From Blastococcus aggregatus (GTDB taxonomy: Bacteria > Actinomycetota > Actinomycetes > Mycobacteriales > Geodermatophilaceae): a DNA stretch of 64,000 nucleotides. The translations under genes were made by a program, and so were the position numbers. The notes beneath the pieces were generated by a model. It searched no databases. It saw only the letters and a list, made by a program, of their open reading frames with translations, and was not told where the DNA came from. Every line of letters begins with the position of its first letter. Within the stretch, counting starts at the first letter, position 1. Shown one piece after another: positions 61,403 to 64,000 of the stretch. The stretch is taken from the NCBI RefSeq assembly GCF_900221005.1, contig NZ_OBQI01000004.1:186001-250000 (forward strand), written 5' to 3'.

Positions 61403-62101
61403 ATGACGACGTCCGGAGCAACCGCCGCCCCGCCCCCTGAGGTGGAGGGGCTGGCCCGCCGGCTGGACCGGCCGATGGGGATCCTGGGCCTGGTCTTCGT
61501 CCTCGTGGTCCTGGGCCAGAGCCTGGCCCGGGAGACGTGGCTGGTCACCACGCTCGGCGTCGTCGGCTGGCTGTGCTGGGCCGTGTTCGTCGGCGAGTTC
61601 GCCCACCGTGCGGCGACCGCGACGGACCGACGGGCGTTCTGGGCCAGGAACTGGTGGCAGCTGATCTTCCTGGCGCTGCCCTTCCTCCGGTTCGTCCGCG
61701 CGCTGGCCCTGCTGCGGGTGGCCCGTGTCGGCGGCGTCCTGTCGGCGGCGGTCCGGGGTTCGCGGTCGGCCGGCCGCCTGCTGTCCAGCCGGATCGGCTG
61801 GCTGGCGGCCGTGACCGGCGTCGTCGCGCTGGCGGCCAGCCAGCTGCTGTACGTCCTGGGCGACTACGACGACTACGGCCCGGCGCTGTACGACGCCGCC
61901 CTCGCCACGGTCAGCGGCGAACCGCTCTCGGCCGACAGCGCCCTGGCCCGCGTCCTCGACGTGGTGCTCGCCGTCTACTCGGTGGCCGTCTTCGCCACCG
62001 TGGCCGGCGCCCTGGGTGCGTACTTCCTCGACCGCAACCGGACCGGCCACGATGACGTGGTCGCACGTCCCGGTGACCGACCCGGCGACGCTCCCGCATG
62101 A
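61403..62101 (+). CDS. Voltage-sensor-like channel protein lacking a canonical selectivity filter
   Basis: A 232-residue protein. After a polar N-terminus come about four helices, of which the fourth has the spaced Arg residues of a voltage sensor (LRFVRALALLRVARVG). Two further helices (WLAAVTGVVALAASQLLYVLG and VVLAVYSVAVFATVAGALGAYF) flank a loop that would hold the pore. Where TVGYGD would be expected it reads ATVSGEP. It is probably an ion-channel homologue with changed or lost selectivity. It lies 30 bp before the antiporter. Confidence 0.75.
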   Translation: MTTSGATAAPPPEVEGLARRLDRPMGILGLVFVLVVLGQSLARETWLVTTLGVVGWLCWAVFVGEFAHRAATATDRRAFWARNWWQLIFLALPFLRFVRALALLRVARVGGVLSAAVRGSRSAGRLLSSRIGWLAAVTGVVALAASQLLYVLGDYDDYGPALYDAALATVSGEPLSADSALARVLDVVLAVYSVAVFATVAGALGAYFLDRNRTGHDDVVARPGDRPGDAPA

Positions 62102-62130
62102 TCGGCTGACGGTCCGGGCAGTGCGGTCCG

Positions 62131-63357
62131 ATGACCATCGACGTGCTGCTGCTCACCGGCGGGCTGCTGGCCATCGGCGTCGCGGCGCTGTCGGGCCGGC
62201 TGCGCCGGCTCCCCGTGTCCGAGCCGCTCATCGGACTGGTGATCGGCGTGCTGATCGGGCCGGCGGTGCTCGACGTGCTCCCCGTGGCGCCGATGACCGA
62301 GGACCAGACCTGGCTGCACACGGCCACCCGTCTGCTCCTGGCGATCTCCGTCATGTCCGTGGCGCTCCGGTACCCGTTCGGGGATGCGCGGTCCCGGTTG
62401 CGGCCGGTGCTGCTGCTCCTGGCGGTCGCGATGCCGGCCATGGCGCTGGTGACCGCGGGGCTCTCCGTCGCCTTCCTCGGCGTCGGGCTGGGGGCGGCCG
62501 CGCTGCTGGGCGCAGCGCTGTGCCCGACCGATCCGGTGCTCGCCTCCAACGTCGTGACCGGCGCGCCCGCCGAGGAGGACCTCCCCGCCCGGGACCGGCA
62601 GATCCTGTCCCTGGAGTCGGGCGCCAACGACGGGCTGGCCCTCCCGCTGGTCCTGGTCGCCGTCGCCCTCGCCGGTCCCCTGACCACCGGCGACGCCCTC
62701 CTCGAGTCGCTCTGGCAGGTCACCGGGGCCGTGGTGGTGGGCGCCGCCCTGGGCTGGCTGGGCGGGCGGGCCCTGCGCGCCGGCGAGGAGCACGGCTCCA
62801 CCGACCACGGGCCCCTCGCCCTGTTCACCGTCGTGCTGGCCTTCGCGGCGCTCGGGCTCTCGGGGATCATCGAGGTCGACGGCGTGCTCGCGGTCTTCGT
62901 CTGCGGGCTGGCGTTCAACCTGGTCGCCAGCGGGTCCGACCGGACCACCGACGCACCCATCGACGAGGCGATCAACCGGTTCCTCGTCATCCCGCTGTTC
63001 ATCGCCGTCGGGGCGGCGCTCCCCTGGTCCGCGTGGGCCGACCTCGGCTGGCAGGGGCCTGCGCTGGCCGTCGCGATCCTGCTGCTCCGCCGGCTCCCCG
63101 TGCTGCTCCTGCTGCGCCGACCGCTGCGCCTGGGGCTCCCCGACGCGGTCCACCTGGGCTGGTTCGGGCCCATCGGCGTCTCCGCGCTGTTCTACCTCGG
63201 GATGGAGGCCGAGCGACTGGGCGCCGATCCCACCGTGCTGGCCGCCGGGACCCTGGTCGTCGCGGCGAGCACGCTGGCGCACGGCGTCACCGCGGCGCCC
63301 GGGCGGGTCCTGTACCGCCGGGCGACCGACCGGCAGGAGACCGCCGCTCAGTCCTGA
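62131..63357 (+). CDS. CPA1-type cation/proton antiporter
   Basis: A 408-residue antiporter with about twelve helices. The family motifs are LCPTDPVLASNVV (helix 5 region), ESGANDGLALPLVL (helix 6, carrying the Asn-Asp pair) and WFGPIGVSALFYL near the C-terminus. It exchanges Na+ or K+ for H+ across the membrane. Its last 10 bp overlap the convergent channel gene. Channel-like genes on both sides suggest an ion-homeostasis cluster. Confidence 0.9.
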   Translation: MTIDVLLLTGGLLAIGVAALSGRLRRLPVSEPLIGLVIGVLIGPAVLDVLPVAPMTEDQTWLHTATRLLLAISVMSVALRYPFGDARSRLRPVLLLLAVAMPAMALVTAGLSVAFLGVGLGAAALLGAALCPTDPVLASNVVTGAPAEEDLPARDRQILSLESGANDGLALPLVLVAVALAGPLTTGDALLESLWQVTGAVVVGAALGWLGGRALRAGEEHGSTDHGPLALFTVVLAFAALGLSGIIEVDGVLAVFVCGLAFNLVASGSDRTTDAPIDEAINRFLVIPLFIAVGAALPWSAWADLGWQGPALAVAILLLRRLPVLLLLRRPLRLGLPDAVHLGWFGPIGVSALFYLGMEAERLGADPTVLAAGTLVVAASTLAHGVTAAPGRVLYRRATDRQETAAQS

Positions 63358-64000
63358 CCCGTGCGGTGGTGCGCCTCCGCGTAGGCGGCCAGGATCTCGT
63401 CCTTCGCACCGCCGGTGTGCAGGAACTGGTCGTCGAGGACCCGGGCGAAGTCGTCGACAGCCCTGTCCAGGAGTGCGGCGGCGACCCGGACGTCGAGGCG
63501 CGGCGCGGACCGCCCGCTCTCCGCCAGCGCGGTCGCGACCCGGATCATCGCCGGCAGCGCGGCCTCCTCGTCCCCGTCCCGGAAGTAGTACGTCTCGGCG
63601 TACTGGGTGACGTCGACCCGCGCCTGGACCAGCGCGCCCGCGAGACTCTCCAGCAGGGGCGCGGCCAGCGTCGAGCCGGCGTCGTGCAGAAGGTCCTCGG
63701 GAGCCACCGCCCGGAGCACCGCCAGCCGGACGGCGAGTGACCGCCGCCGGACGAGGGCCGGGTAGATCTGCAGCACCCAGGTGACCGACGCGGTGAGCAG
63801 GCCGAAGCCGACCAGCGCCTGCACGGGCACGGCGATCCGGAGCCAGCCATCGACCGGCACGACGTCACCGAAGCCGAGCGTCGCGAGGGTGACGGTGGAC
63901 AGGTAGACGGCGTCGAGGACGTCACTGCGCTCGCTCACGTCCAGGCCGCTCGAGAAGGAGAAGGCCTCGGGCAGGTGGGGCACGTAGACGAGGGCGCCGC
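63348..64000 (-). CDS. Potassium channel family protein, partial
   Basis: At least 216 residues of a two-helix ion channel. The pore is visible (VYLSTVTLATLGFGDVVPV, filter TLGFGD), followed by the second pore helix (LVGFGLLTASVTWVLQIYPALV) and a long cytosolic helical C-terminus with no RCK domain seen. The coding frame stays open to the end of the window, so the N-terminus and true start lie outside; a GTG at 63983 falls inside the pore-side segment and is unlikely to be the start. Confidence 0.85.
   Translation of the reverse strand, partial: GALVYVPHLPEAFSFSSGLDVSERSDVLDAVYLSTVTLATLGFGDVVPVDGWLRIAVPVQALVGFGLLTASVTWVLQIYPALVRRRSLAVRLAVLRAVAPEDLLHDAGSTLAAPLLESLAGALVQARVDVTQYAETYYFRDGDEEAALPAMIRVATALAESGRSAPRLDVRVAAALLDRAVDDFARVLDDQFLHTGGAKDEILAAYAEAHHRTGQD

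Overview
The window is very GC-rich, with strong third-position GC bias, GTG and TTG starts, many 1-13 nt gene overlaps and several leaderless-looking promoters. An IdeR-type repressor, a CsoR, a SigB/HrdB-type sigma factor, a CydD-CydC fusion, an AcuC/Pat acetylation pair and F420-dependent-nitroreductase-like (DUF385) sequence all point to a high-GC actinobacterium. The mix resembles Geodermatophilaceae (Blastococcus, Geodermatophilus, Modestobacter); that family-level guess is an inference from gene content only. I saw no rRNA, tRNA, CRISPR array, insertion sequence or prophage. No gap between genes exceeds about 250 bases, so this looks like a chromosomal core/accessory mosaic.

Layout. 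0-5 kb: a flavin oxidase and a cupin face a large LuxR-type (LAL) regulator across a 38-bp perfect palindrome. 5-9 kb: a metallo-beta-lactamase/DUF385 fusion and an ArsR-SulP transporter pair. 9-14.5 kb: a DHFR-like protein, a SpoIIE phosphatase with a STAS partner, dtd, and a SigB-like sigma factor with a strong terminator. 14.5-19.3 kb: the lysine acetyltransferase Pat and the deacetylase AcuC, overlapping by 8 nt, then an IdeR/DtxR repressor. 19.3-23.8 kb: an S9 peptidase, a DUF4192 protein, a lipoprotein and a Dabb protein. 23.8-28.7 kb: five translationally coupled genes (GT4, methyltransferase, toroid-fold enzyme, two GT2). 28.7-33.1 kb: an ECF42-type sigma factor with its DGPF/YCII partner, then DksA-like, methyltransferase, YibE/F and STAS genes. 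33.2-38.5 kb: Hsp20 and a MerR regulator, then a copper island (csoR, copZ, an exported His/Met-rich protein, copA). 38.5-45.9 kb: a BlaI/M56 pair divergent from cydAB-cydDC. 45.9-53.3 kb: mostly small conserved and hypothetical genes. 53.3-55.7 kb: an aldolase-epimerase-GT2 operon behind an iron-box-like site. 55.7-59.5 kb: a ferric iron ABC importer behind a second iron-box-like site. 59.5-61.3 kb: a second ECF42/DGPF module. 61.4-64 kb: two ion-channel-like proteins flanking a cation/proton antiporter; the last gene runs off the window.

How the parts connect. Several regulators appear to have their sites in the same window. Each ECF42 module has a TGTCGA-N17-CG(T/A)C promoter upstream of its first gene. 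Two BlaI-type operators sit in the blaI/cydA divergent promoter. A CsoR-type GC-rich box precedes csoR. Two IdeR-like boxes precede fbpA and the aldolase operon. The strongest candidates for undescribed biology are the five-gene glycosyltransferase/toroid operon, the iron-box aldolase-epimerase-GT2 operon whose epimerase has Phe in place of the catalytic Tyr, and the palindromic tandem repeat in the CydDC linker.
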